Shown: one piece after another, positions 1 through 7,330 of the stretch
Layout: each line of letters starts with the position of its first letter
Position numbering within the stretch: position 1 is the first letter of the stretch
From: CAG-1000 sp964545285
GTDB taxonomy: Bacteria; Bacillota_I; Bacilli_A; RF39; UBA660
Direction: 5' to 3'
Assembly: GCA_964545285.1 (NCBI GenBank)
Contig: CAZJEW010000020.1
Location: 1 to 24,248 of the forward strand
DNA: 24,248 nucleotides
Notes under the pieces: generated by a model
The model's input: the letters and a program-made list of their open reading frames with translations, nothing else
The model's database searches: none
Told to the model about the DNA's origin: nothing
Translations under genes and position numbers: made by a program

Positions 1-53
1 AAACGTTTTAAAGCGTTTTCAATATTTCCATCTTTAACATCTACATGAGTCAT
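1..53 (-). CDS. rpsU: 30S ribosomal protein S21, N-terminal fragment
   Basis: The gene is cut by the window edge; only the first 17 codons are present. They read MTHVDVKDGNIENALKRF-like, matching the S21 N-terminus (basic beta strand, then the ENALKRF helix start; Bacillus has ESLEDALRRF). S21 is a small 30S subunit protein. A strong ribosome binding site (GGGAGGGGAG) sits just before the ATG at 53. An in-frame ATG six codons upstream is rejected because the ribosome binding site would then be coding. It has its own promoter just downstream of the tsf terminator. The call rests on only 17 residues, but the pattern and the ribosomal neighbourhood agree. Confidence 0.75.
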   Translation of the reverse strand, partial: MTHVDVKDGNIENALKR

Positions 54-82
54 TTTCTCCCCTCCCTTCATGACCAATTATG

Positions 83-111
83 ATTATAATACATAATTTG
101 AAATTTTTCAA
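83..111 (-). promoter_or_regulatory. Sigma-A promoter for rpsU
   Basis: On the minus strand TTGAAA (106-111) is followed after 17 nt by a perfect TATAAT (83-88). The -35 box begins right after the U-tract of the tsf terminator. The transcript would start near 76, giving a leader of about 23 nt before the S21 start codon. Confidence 0.75.
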
Positions 112-138
112 GAAAAAAAGCAAGAATTTCTTCTTACT
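112..138 (-). terminator. Intrinsic terminator of the rpsB-tsf operon
   Basis: On the minus strand an 8-bp stem (AGTAAGAA / TTCTTGCT, one G-U pair) closes a GAAA tetraloop and is followed by a T7 run. The tsf stop codon (134-136) lies inside the upstream arm. Confidence 0.8.
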
Positions 139-1006
139 TAATTTGATTCATTACTTCTTCAGCAAAATTATCATTTCTTTTTTCCATACCTTCGCCAACT
201 TCATATCTATTTAAACTAATTAATTTAGAGTTATTATTAGATAAGAAATCTTTTACTTTAAGGTCTGAATCTTTAATGAAACTTTGTTCTTCTAATACAG
301 TTTCTTCATAAAATTTATTAATTCTTCCATTAACAATTTTATCAGCAAATTCAGGTTTTTTTCCTTCATTAACAACTTGTTCTTTAATAACAGATTTTTC
401 ATGTTCAATATCTTCTTGTGGAACACTATTAACTGTAGTATATAAAGGTCTCATAGCAGCTGCTTGCATAGCAATATCTTTAGCTATATCTTCACTATCT
501 CCTTCAACTACTACTAATGAAGATATTTTTCCACCCATATGAATATATGCTCCAAATACTTCATTATCTTTTTTAGTTAACATCTCAAATCTTCTTAACG
601 AAATCTTTTCACCAATTTTAGCTGTTGCATTAATAATTAAATCATTAATTGTAGTTCCATCACCATCTAATTCAAGTGCTTCTTCTACATTTTTAGCATC
701 ACTATTTAAAATAGTATTTCCTATTTTATTAATTAATTCTTTAAATTCAGGATTTTTAGCAACAAAATCAGTTTCAGAATTTACTTCAAGAATAACTGCT
801 TTATTACCATTAACATAAATATTTGATAAACCTTCTGCTGCGATACGGTCTGCTTTTTTAGCAGCTTTTGTAATACCTTTTTCTCTTAAATAATCAACTG
901 CTGCATCCATATCACCATTCGTTTCAGTAAGAGCTTTTTTGCAATCCATCATACCTGCTCCAGTTTTATCTCTTAAGTCCTTTACTTGACTAGCTGTAAT
1001 ATTCAT
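134..1006 (-). CDS. tsf: Translation elongation factor Ts
   Basis: This is EF-Ts, the cytoplasmic nucleotide exchange factor that releases GDP from EF-Tu. The 290-residue length is normal. The N-terminal UBA-like domain carries the family signature KTGAGMMDCKKAL (residues 14-26), and the TDFVAKN motif that contacts EF-Tu is at residues 79-85, followed by the core and a C-terminal helical segment. The ATG at 1006 is preceded by a strong AGGAGG. That ribosome binding site overlaps the rpsB stop codon (TAGGAGG), so translation of the two genes is probably coupled. The rpsB-tsf pair is near universal in bacteria. The stop codon is embedded in the operon terminator. Confidence 0.97.
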   Translation of the reverse strand: MNITASQVKDLRDKTGAGMMDCKKALTETNGDMDAAVDYLREKGITKAAKKADRIAAEGLSNIYVNGNKAVILEVNSETDFVAKNPEFKELINKIGNTILNSDAKNVEEALELDGDGTTINDLIINATAKIGEKISLRRFEMLTKKDNEVFGAYIHMGGKISSLVVVEGDSEDIAKDIAMQAAAMRPLYTTVNSVPQEDIEHEKSVIKEQVVNEGKKPEFADKIVNGRINKFYEETVLEEQSFIKDSDLKVKDFLSNNNSKLISLNRYEVGEGMEKRNDNFAEEVMNQIK

Positions 1007-1015
1007 ATTTACCTC

Positions 1016-2002
1016 CTAATTTAATGATGAAACTAATTCATCTTTTTTCATTGTAGAATATCCTGATATACCATTTTCTTTAGCAATTTTCTTAAGTTCA
1101 GCAACTGTTAATTTGGAATAATCAGTTATTTCAACTTTTTCAGTTTTTTCAACCTTTTCGACTTTTTCAATTTTTTCAGTTTTTTCTTCTTTTCCAACTT
1201 TTGTTTCCTTTTTTGGTTCCTCTTCATCTGCTTCATCATCAAATTCAACTACTTTTGTCTCAACTTTGATTTCTTTAGCTATTCTTTGAACTTCTTCTTC
1301 TGAAACATAGTCAACTAATTCTAAACCATTAGCTTCGCATACAGCATTAGCAAGAACTCCTAATACTACTTTTACACTTCTAACAGCATCATCGTTAGCT
1401 GGAATTGGAAAATCAACATCGTCTGGATCACAGTTAGTATCAACAATACCAAATGTAGGAATATGTAATCTATTTGCTTCACGAATTGCATTAATTTCAA
1501 CTCTTGGATCTACTACAATTACTGCTTTTGGTAATTTATCCATTTCTCTTACACCACTTAAAAGTTTTTCTAATTTTGAATATTCTTTTTCAATTTTAGC
1601 TACTTCTTTTTTAGGTAATAATTCTAATGTACCATTTTCTCTCATAACTTCGATTTCAGTCATTCTTTTAATTCTTTCCTTAATAGTACGGAAATTAGTT
1701 AAAAGACCTCCTAACCATCTTTCTGTTACATAATAACTCTTACATCTAACTGCTTCTTCTTGGCAAGCTTCTTTAGCTTGTTTTTTTGTACCTACGAATA
1801 ATACTTTGCCGCCATTTTCACATACTTTAAGAAGTTCAGCGTAAGCATCTTCGATCATTTCTACAGTTTTTTGTAAATCAATAATATGTATGTCATCTCT
1901 TGCTGTAAAGATGTATTCCTTCATTTTAGGATTCCATCTTTTTGTTTGATGTCCAAAATGAACACCTGCTTCTAATAAATAACTTTTAGCAACTACTGCC
2001 AT
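1016..2002 (-). CDS. rpsB: 30S ribosomal protein S2 with SAP-like C-terminal extension
   Basis: Ribosomal protein S2, 328 residues. Residues 1-230 form the standard fold (YLLEAGVHFGHQ at 8-19, KRWNPKMKEYIF, ERWLGGLLTNF at 94-104, DPRVE, IPTFGIVDTNCDPD). Typical S2 proteins have about 240-255 residues; this one continues with an acidic segment, a T/I/V-E-K tandem repeat (about 273-291) and a final module of about 35 residues (294-328, LTVAELKKIAKENGISGYS...KKDELVSSL). That module resembles the SAP/HeH and Rho-N helix-turn-helix motifs that bind nucleic acid. I chose the ATG at 2002 because GAAGGAGG lies just upstream and S2 homologues start here; the in-frame ATG at 2053 would make that ribosome binding site coding. 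The family is certain; the role of the tail is unknown. Confidence 0.97.
   Translation of the reverse strand: MAVVAKSYLLEAGVHFGHQTKRWNPKMKEYIFTARDDIHIIDLQKTVEMIEDAYAELLKVCENGGKVLFVGTKKQAKEACQEEAVRCKSYYVTERWLGGLLTNFRTIKERIKRMTEIEVMRENGTLELLPKKEVAKIEKEYSKLEKLLSGVREMDKLPKAVIVVDPRVEINAIREANRLHIPTFGIVDTNCDPDDVDFPIPANDDAVRSVKVVLGVLANAVCEANGLELVDYVSEEEVQRIAKEIKVETKVVEFDDEADEEEPKKETKVGKEEKTEKIEKVEKVEKTEKVEITDYSKLTVAELKKIAKENGISGYSTMKKDELVSSLN
1131..1184. repeat. 9-bp tandem repeat encoding the E-K linker of S2
   Basis: Six units with an exact 9-nt period (plus-strand pattern TCNNYTTTT, starting at 1131, 1140, 1149, 1158, 1167 and 1176) encode a (T/I/V)-E-K repeat within the S2 C-terminal linker. Such a repeat could change length in steps of three codons without shifting the frame. 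Confidence 0.85.
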
Positions 2003-2041
2003 AACTTTTCCTCCTTCGTTTTTACTTCTGTTTATCTCTTC

Positions 2042-2079
2042 TTTAAAATACACTTAATACTAAGCACTAGTATTTTAAA
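2042..2079 (-). promoter_or_regulatory. Overlapping inverted repeats upstream of rpsB
   Basis: Two perfect inverted repeats share an arm. One is 10 bp (TTTAAAATAC at 2042-2051 with GTATTTTAAA at 2070-2079, 18 nt apart). The other is 7 bp (AATACTA at 2056-2062 with TAGTATT at 2068-2074, 5-nt loop). In RNA these would be mutually exclusive hairpins 40-77 nt before the S2 start codon. On the minus strand TTGATT followed 17 nt later by GTATTA also falls here, so the element could instead be an operator over a weak promoter. The sequence pattern is certain; its function is inferred. Confidence 0.5.
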
Positions 2080-2132
2080 TCAATAAACATGTTTTTTTTC
2101 TTAAAGCGTACATATCATATCATAAATTTAAT

Positions 2133-2160
2133 AAAAAAAAAAGCATTTTACTACTTTTTT
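2133..2160 (-). terminator. Intrinsic terminator of the VirB2-like gene
   Basis: On the minus strand an A-rich arm ending in AAGTA pairs with TGCTTTTTT around a short A-rich loop and runs into a T10 tract, about 12 nt after the stop codon at 2172. The stem is A/T-rich but the U-tract is long. Confidence 0.6.
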
Positions 2161-2171
2161 ATTATTTTTTC

Positions 2172-2606
2172 CTATAAACAACTCAAATCAAATCCACAAA
2201 GTTTACCAAAAAATTTAATTAATGTAGGAAATAACAATATTAATGCTAAAATAATACATATTTTAACAAATTTTTGTAATGCTTTATTTAATGCATCTTG
2301 ATCTTTACTAGTAATTGCAGGAATAAAAGTCATCATTCCATTAGCAATTGCAATTCCACAAGCTACTCCTTGCATAGTATATCTAACAGCTTTTATAAAC
2401 TTAACTAATGAATCTCCCATAACTTCTTCACATGTATCACCTGTTTCTCCAAATCCAGAATTAAATTTGTCTAATCCAGAATTAATTGTTGAACTAATAT
2501 CATCACCATTAGCAAGAAATTCTACATTATATGTTTTTGCATTAACATTAGAACACAAAGTCATTATGCATAGTAGAATAGAAAATATAATTAATATTTT
2601 TTTCAT
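2172..2606 (-). CDS. Small secreted two-helix protein, TrbC/VirB2-like topology
   Basis: I do not recognise a specific family with certainty. The 144-residue product begins with a clear signal peptide (MKKILIIFS..., hydrophobic to about 19, probable cleavage after NA at 22-23). A polar stretch with Cys59 follows, then two hydrophobic helices (about 75-97 and 113-134) joined by a short charged loop (TSKDQDALNKALQK). Signal peptide plus two helices joined by a charged loop is the topology of TrbC/VirB2 conjugative pilins and of small pilin-like proteins common in gut Firmicutes. The translation start is supported by GGTGAT seven to eight bases before the ATG. No other secretion gene lies nearby; it stands alone between rpsB and recU with its own terminator. 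Alternatives are a holin-like or other small membrane protein. Confidence 0.55.
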   Translation of the reverse strand: MKKILIIFSILLCIMTLCSNVNAKTYNVEFLANGDDISSTINSGLDKFNSGFGETGDTCEEVMGDSLVKFIKAVRYTMQGVACGIAIANGMMTFIPAITSKDQDALNKALQKFVKICIILALILLFPTLIKFFGKLCGFDLSCL

Positions 2607-2683
2607 TTAATCACCATATATATTTTATCATAAGAAAAAATATAAATAAATGTTTTTTTTATACTTTACACACAAAAATATTG

Positions 2684-2717
2684 TATAATGGAAATATATT
2701 ATTAAATATAGTATAAT
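2684..2717 (+). promoter_or_regulatory. recU: Candidate promoter region for recU-ponA
   Basis: Two perfect TATAAT boxes (2684-2689 and 2712-2717) occur in the divergent intergenic region ahead of recU. Neither has a convincing -35 at 17 nt; a TTTACA lies only 13 nt before the first. The first box would leave a leader of about 38 nt and is the more likely one. Confidence 0.4.
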
Positions 2718-2733
2718 ATTTTTGGTGATTTGT

Positions 2734-3276
2734 GTGAAGAATAATACATATAAAAACAGAGGAATGTTTCTCGAAAATATTATTAATGATTCAAATACAT
2801 ATTATAATGATATTGAAAGATGTGTAATATTTAAGAAACCTACTCCAATAAAAGTATTAAATGTAAGTTATCCTACGAATAGAACACATATCATTGATAA
2901 AGCTGTATATTCAAATATATCTACATTAGATTATAATGGAATATATAGAGAAAAATATATTGAATTTGATGCAAAAGAGTGCCATAGTGAGACTTCTTTT
3001 CCTTTAAGTAATATTAAAGACCATCAAATTAAACATATGAGAAATATAATTAATCAAAAAGGAATAGTATTTTTAATAATATTTATAAATAATGAGTTTT
3101 ATTTATTAAAAGGAAAAGATATCATTGAATATATTGATACATCTAATAAAAAATCCTTTAGTTATGATTATATTAAAGAAAAAGGACACAGAATAATAGA
3201 AAGTTATACACCTAGATTAAAATATTTAGATGTTGTAGATGAAGAATATTTTAGGAGTTTAAATGAAAAAAATTAA
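2734..3276 (+). CDS. recU: Holliday junction resolvase RecU
   Basis: RecU is the PD-(D/E)xK-fold enzyme of Firmicutes that binds and cuts four-way DNA junctions during recombination and chromosome segregation. The 180-residue product shows the family landmarks in order: NRGMFLE at the N-terminus, KKPTPIKV (34-41), LDYNGIY (65-71, with the metal-binding Asp66), the catalytic strand FDAK (78-81), TSFPL, and DHQIKHM. The usual E-x-K is D-A-K here, with the expected 13-residue spacing from Asp66 and Lys81 kept. I chose the GTG at 2734, after GGTGATTT, over in-frame TTG/GTG codons at 2722/2725, which would include the ribosome binding site. It overlaps ponA by 14 nt; recU-ponA is the Bacillus arrangement. 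Confidence 0.93.
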   Translation: MKNNTYKNRGMFLENIINDSNTYYNDIERCVIFKKPTPIKVLNVSYPTNRTHIIDKAVYSNISTLDYNGIYREKYIEFDAKECHSETSFPLSNIKDHQIKHMRNIINQKGIVFLIIFINNEFYLLKGKDIIEYIDTSNKKSFSYDYIKEKGHRIIESYTPRLKYLDVVDEEYFRSLNEKN

Positions 3277-6112
3277 TTTTGATAAAATAAGTGAAAAAAT
3301 CAAAAAGAAAAATAATAGCAATATGAATATTAAAAAAATTAAAACTAAAAAGAGAAAAGACAATATGGATATTGAACCCAAAAAGAGAAGAAAAAGATTT
3401 AGATTATGGTATTGGTTATTAGTCATTATTATTTTCTTTGCAATATTGTGTTTTGTTGGTGGCGTTGGTTTTGCATATTATATTGTTAAAAGCGCACCAG
3501 AATTTGATATTAATGCAATGTTTGAAAAAGAAGCATCTAGAATATATGACTCGAGTGGTAATTTAATTGCAACATTAGGAACTGAACAAAGACAAAAAGT
3601 TGCATATGATGATATACCAGAAGTACTTGTAGATGCTATTATCGCAACCGAAGATTCAAGATTTTTTCAACATAAGGGATTTGATTTACCAAGATTTGTT
3701 AAAGCTGTTGCTGGGCAGTTATTAGGTCATGATTCTGGTGGTGCCTCTACCCTAACAATGCAACTTTCTAAATTATCATTTACTAGTGTTGAATCATCTG
3801 GTATTAAAGGTGTTATTAGAAAATTCACTGATATTTATTTAGCCGTATTCAAATTAGAAAAGAATTTAACAAAGGAACAAATTATAGAATATTATGTAAA
3901 TACTCCTTGTATGGGAGGTAATATATATGGTGTTAAACAAGCCGCAAGTTATTATTTTAATAAAAATTTAGGTGATTTAAATTTGGTTGAAGCAGCAATG
4001 ATTGCTGGAATGTTTCAATCTCCTAATGGTTACAATTCATATGTTAACCCTAACGATGCTAATGATAGAAAAAATACGGTTCTATATCTAATGAAAAGAC
4101 ATGGATATATAACTGAAGATGAATATAATATAGGAATATCTATAGAAATTAAGAATTTACTTGGAACAGCATCTTCTACAGTAAATGTATATCAAGGATT
4201 TATTGATACTGTTGTACAAGAAATAATAGATAAAACCGGAAACAATCCATATGATATACCAATGGATGTATATACTACAATGGATAGAGGAAAACAAGAT
4301 GTAATTAATGAATTCTATAGTAATTATGGATTCAAAGATGAAAAGATTGAAGTTGGAGTTGGAGTTATTAATGTATCTAGCGGTGCTATAGTAGCAGTAG
4401 GTGCTGGAAGAAACAAAACAGGTGCAATGACATTAAACGTAGCAACATTTAGTGGTCAAACCAAAAGACATCCAGGTTCAACTATTAAACCAATTATGGA
4501 TTATGGGCCAGCATTTGAATATGCCAATTTAAGTACATATGGACCATTTATAGATGAAAAAACACCTTATGGTTCTGGAACAATGAGAAACTTTAATGGT
4601 TCATATAGTGGATTTCAAACAACTAAAAAATGTTTATCAGCTTCTATTAATACATGTGCTTTACAGGCATTCAATATGACAACCAATGAAGAAAAAATGG
4701 AATTTATTACATCTTTAGGAATATATCCAGAAGATGGTATTGAAACATTACCACAGTCATATGCAATTGGAGCATTTAATGGTGTATCTCCTGTTCAATT
4801 AGCTGGGGCTTATGCTGCATTTGCTTCAGGCGGATATTATACTGAACCATATTCATTTACTAAAATAATATATAGAGAAACAGAAGAAGAATATGATCAA
4901 GATATATCTAGAACTAGAGTTATGTCAGCTCAAACGGCTTATCTTATTACATCAATACTTGTTGGAGCAACAAATTCAAGAGTTAGAGTATCAGGAACAC
5001 AAATAGCTACTAAAACTGGTACAACATCATATGATTCAGATTTGTTATCAAGATATGGATTAAGAAGTTCTGTTATACCAGATGCTTGGACATCAAGTTA
5101 TTCTCCAGATTATGCAGTAGCAATATGGTATGGATATGTTGATGGATTAACACAAGAAAACGTTAATAATAAATGGTATCTATTAAATGGTGAAGCAAGT
5201 ACAGAAAGACTTAATATACAAGCTGCTATAGTAAATAATATTTACCCTACGAATTCAAAATTCACCGATCCAGGAGGTTTAGTTGCTAGTAAAGTTGAAT
5301 TAGAAACTATTCCAGCTCAAAGACCAAGTGAATACACACCAGATGATTTAATCGGTTCGTTTACATTTAGATTGGGAACTGAACCTAGTGAAGTTTCAAG
5401 TAGATTTAGTAAATTATCTGATCCAACAAATGCAACTTATACTTCAAGTGGTAATACGCTAACATTAAATTGGTCTTCTCCAGGCACTCCATCAGCTATA
5501 GATATGACATATTTGACAGAATATTTTGCTAATGGATATACTATTTGGGCAGATGATTATTTACAAAAAAGAGTTATATACAATAATAATGTAATTGGAT
5601 CATTTGGATTTGCAGTATATTTGACTAGCGGAACTAACAGTACATATGTAGGATGGACATCAAATACATCATATGTAATAGATTTAAGCAAATACACTGG
5701 AATATATGATGGTGTAATAATAAAAAGTGTCTATTCATTATTTAAAAATAATGCATCTAGTGGAGTAAAACTAGTGTTTGAAACAGAAACTAGTGATGTA
5801 TTTGATGAAAGTAAAATATCAATAACAATGGAAGGTCTTAATGCAAGTTATTCTATTGGAGGTTCATTTGCAGAATTATCTAATTCTTCTATAAGTTCTA
5901 TTAAATATAATAATATAGAAGTTAAATCTAGTGTAAAAGATTTAACTGTAATTACAGGAACTATAACAAAAAAGAATGATACATCTTGGACAGGAGGGCC
6001 TGCTGATATCACAGCTACTGCAGGTAATTATCAAGTTACTTATGCTGTATCATTTACATATAATAGTAACAGAATAAATAAAACATTTACTCAAGAAATA
6101 ACTGTAAAATAA
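3263..6112 (+). CDS. ponA: Bifunctional penicillin-binding protein 1A (transglycosylase/transpeptidase)
   Basis: A class A PBP that polymerises and cross-links peptidoglycan at the outer face of the membrane. A Lys/Arg-rich cytoplasmic tail (1-47) precedes one membrane helix (48-75). The GT51 domain has the catalytic Glu130 in TEDSRFFQHKG, GGASTLTMQLSK (159-170) and GNIYGVKQAASYYF (219-232). The transpeptidase domain has all three motifs: STIK (Ser406 nucleophile, Lys409), SIN (461-463) and KTG (584-586). After about residue 680 a roughly 270-residue beta-rich tail, Ser/Thr/Asn-rich, looks like fibronectin-III and bacterial Ig-like modules. The start follows AGGAG inside the recU 3' end, so the two are translationally coupled. 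In B. subtilis ponA lies with recU, nth and dnaD, as here. Confidence 0.96.
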   Translation: MKKINFDKISEKIKKKNNSNMNIKKIKTKKRKDNMDIEPKKRRKRFRLWYWLLVIIIFFAILCFVGGVGFAYYIVKSAPEFDINAMFEKEASRIYDSSGNLIATLGTEQRQKVAYDDIPEVLVDAIIATEDSRFFQHKGFDLPRFVKAVAGQLLGHDSGGASTLTMQLSKLSFTSVESSGIKGVIRKFTDIYLAVFKLEKNLTKEQIIEYYVNTPCMGGNIYGVKQAASYYFNKNLGDLNLVEAAMIAGMFQSPNGYNSYVNPNDANDRKNTVLYLMKRHGYITEDEYNIGISIEIKNLLGTASSTVNVYQGFIDTVVQEIIDKTGNNPYDIPMDVYTTMDRGKQDVINEFYSNYGFKDEKIEVGVGVINVSSGAIVAVGAGRNKTGAMTLNVATFSGQTKRHPGSTIKPIMDYGPAFEYANLSTYGPFIDEKTPYGSGTMRNFNGSYSGFQTTKKCLSASINTCALQAFNMTTNEEKMEFITSLGIYPEDGIETLPQSYAIGAFNGVSPVQLAGAYAAFASGGYYTEPYSFTKIIYRETEEEYDQDISRTRVMSAQTAYLITSILVGATNSRVRVSGTQIATKTGTTSYDSDLLSRYGLRSSVIPDAWTSSYSPDYAVAIWYGYVDGLTQENVNNKWYLLNGEASTERLNIQAAIVNNIYPTNSKFTDPGGLVASKVELETIPAQRPSEYTPDDLIGSFTFRLGTEPSEVSSRFSKLSDPTNATYTSSGNTLTLNWSSPGTPSAIDMTYLTEYFANGYTIWADDYLQKRVIYNNNVIGSFGFAVYLTSGTNSTYVGWTSNTSYVIDLSKYTGIYDGVIIKSVYSLFKNNASSGVKLVFETETSDVFDESKISITMEGLNASYSIGGSFAELSNSSISSIKYNNIEVKSSVKDLTVITGTITKKNDTSWTGGPADITATAGNYQVTYAVSFTYNSNRINKTFTQEITVK

Positions 6113-6137
6113 AAATCTCATTTTGAGATTTTTTTTT
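6112..6137. terminator. Bidirectional terminator shared by ponA and nth
   Basis: A 9-bp perfect stem (AAAATCTCA / TGAGATTTT) with a 3-nt loop is flanked by T-runs on both strands, so it can stop transcription from either side. It overlaps the last base of the ponA stop codon, and the nth stop codon (6118-6120) lies inside the stem. Confidence 0.85.
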
Positions 6138-6747
6138 CATATTTACAAATATTTTTTAATTTACAAGAGTCACATTTAGGATTCTTACTAGTACAATTAT
6201 ATCTTCCAAATAATACCAATTGAGAATTAATTCTATTCCAATCAACCTTATCAAAATATCTTTTAAGCTTCTTTTCAGTATCCAATACATTATCTTTCTC
6301 TTTAGTTATTCCTAATCTTTTTGATACTCTATATACATGAGTATCTACTGCGAAAGATGGTACATTATATAGTAACGCTAAGACTACACTAGCAGTTTTC
6401 CTACCCACTCCCGGTAATTTTTCTAAATAGTCTCTATCGTTAGGAACATATCCTAAAATATTAATTTTTTCAACTATAATTTTAAAATTTTTTGATTTAG
6501 TTCTGTAAAATCCAATTCTCTTTATATATTTTTCTATTTCTTCAACACTTAATTTATTTAATTTTTCTAATGTATTATATTTACTATATATTTCTTTTGT
6601 AACTATATTTACACTTTTATCAGTTGTTTGAGCTGATAACATTACTGATAATAATAGTTCATAATCTTTATTATATATTAACTCACATTTTGCTTCTTTA
6701 AATAGTGTATTTAATTCTTTTTTTATTAATTCTTTATTCATTGTCAT
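6118..6747 (-). CDS. nth: Endonuclease III (DNA glycosylase/AP lyase)
   Basis: Nth removes oxidised pyrimidines from DNA and nicks the abasic site. The 209-residue protein has the helix-hairpin-helix LPGVGRKTA (111-119) with the catalytic Lys117, and the catalytic Asp135 in VDTHVYR. The C-terminal [4Fe-4S] site has the classical C-x6-C-x2-C-x5-C spacing (Cys185, 192, 195, 201). The start codon lies inside dnaD (14-nt overlap). An alternative ATG two codons later (6741) is equally possible; neither has a strong ribosome binding site, so expression probably depends on coupling to dnaD. dnaD-nth adjacency is typical of Bacilli. Confidence 0.96.
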   Translation of the reverse strand: MTMNKELIKKELNTLFKEAKCELIYNKDYELLLSVMLSAQTTDKSVNIVTKEIYSKYNTLEKLNKLSVEEIEKYIKRIGFYRTKSKNFKIIVEKINILGYVPNDRDYLEKLPGVGRKTASVVLALLYNVPSFAVDTHVYRVSKRLGITKEKDNVLDTEKKLKRYFDKVDWNRINSQLVLFGRYNCTSKNPKCDSCKLKNICKYEKKISK

Positions 6748-7330
6748 CTAACCAATTATAATCATCTATTTCTTTATACGAATTATCTCTTTTAAAACCT
6801 TTTTTAGTTCCATTTTTAGACCATTCATAAATTATCTTATCAATATACTTAAAACTAGTAACACCATTTAAAATAGCTTCTTTTAATGCGTCTTTAATCA
6901 TATTATCAGAAACATTCATTTCTTTCCATTTATTAATCATTTCAAATTCAAAAGAAGAAAGAGTTCTACCTAATTCTTTTTCATATAATGCATATATATC
7001 ATCATTATTAGTCTCAGTTTTTTTATTTAGAGCAAGCCTATCATAAAAAGGATCAAGTTTAATACTTTCAGTAACTTCTCCATTCTTATTTTCGACAGAC
7101 ATCTCAATATATTTTTTATTCACTAAACTATTAAAAGCTTCAAATATTTTATCATCGCTAAGACTAAGTCTTTCTTTAATACTATTCATATCTAAACTAC
7201 AAGATACATTAATAAAATATATAATTAAAAGGAATTCATTTAAAGATAAATTTAAATTGCTAACACCCTTAATTATATTTGAATTAATAATAAAGTCTTT
7301 ACTAATAAAAGATTCTCTTAAATCACTCAT
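6734..7330 (-). CDS. dnaD: DnaD-family replication initiation protein
   Basis: DnaD works with DnaB and DnaI to load the replicative helicase at oriC and at restart sites. The 198-residue protein has a winged-helix-like N-terminal half (about 25-95) with one recognisable helix-turn-helix region, and a C-terminal DnaD/DnaB_2 domain at 114-170 (YEKELGRTLSSFEFEMI...), ending in the YxxxIxxxW motif (Tyr162, Ile166, Trp170) used for DNA binding. The ATG overlaps the end of cca (TATGAGTGA) and is preceded by GGAGAAC within cca. Its place directly upstream of nth supports dnaD rather than a phage DnaD-like protein. Confidence 0.9.
   Translation of the reverse strand: MSDLRESFISKDFIINSNIIKGVSNLNLSLNEFLLIIYFINVSCSLDMNSIKERLSLSDDKIFEAFNSLVNKKYIEMSVENKNGEVTESIKLDPFYDRLALNKKTETNNDDIYALYEKELGRTLSSFEFEMINKWKEMNVSDNMIKDALKEAILNGVTSFKYIDKIIYEWSKNGTKKGFKRDNSYKEIDDYNWLDDNE

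Noticed and set aside
2003..2053. In-frame upstream start for rpsB at 2053
   Set aside because: It would make the strong GAAGGAGG ribosome binding site coding and add 17 residues absent from S2 homologues.
2089..2301. Plus-strand open frame of 70 codons
   Set aside because: It is antisense to the VirB2-like gene and its terminator, with no ribosome binding site and low-complexity content.
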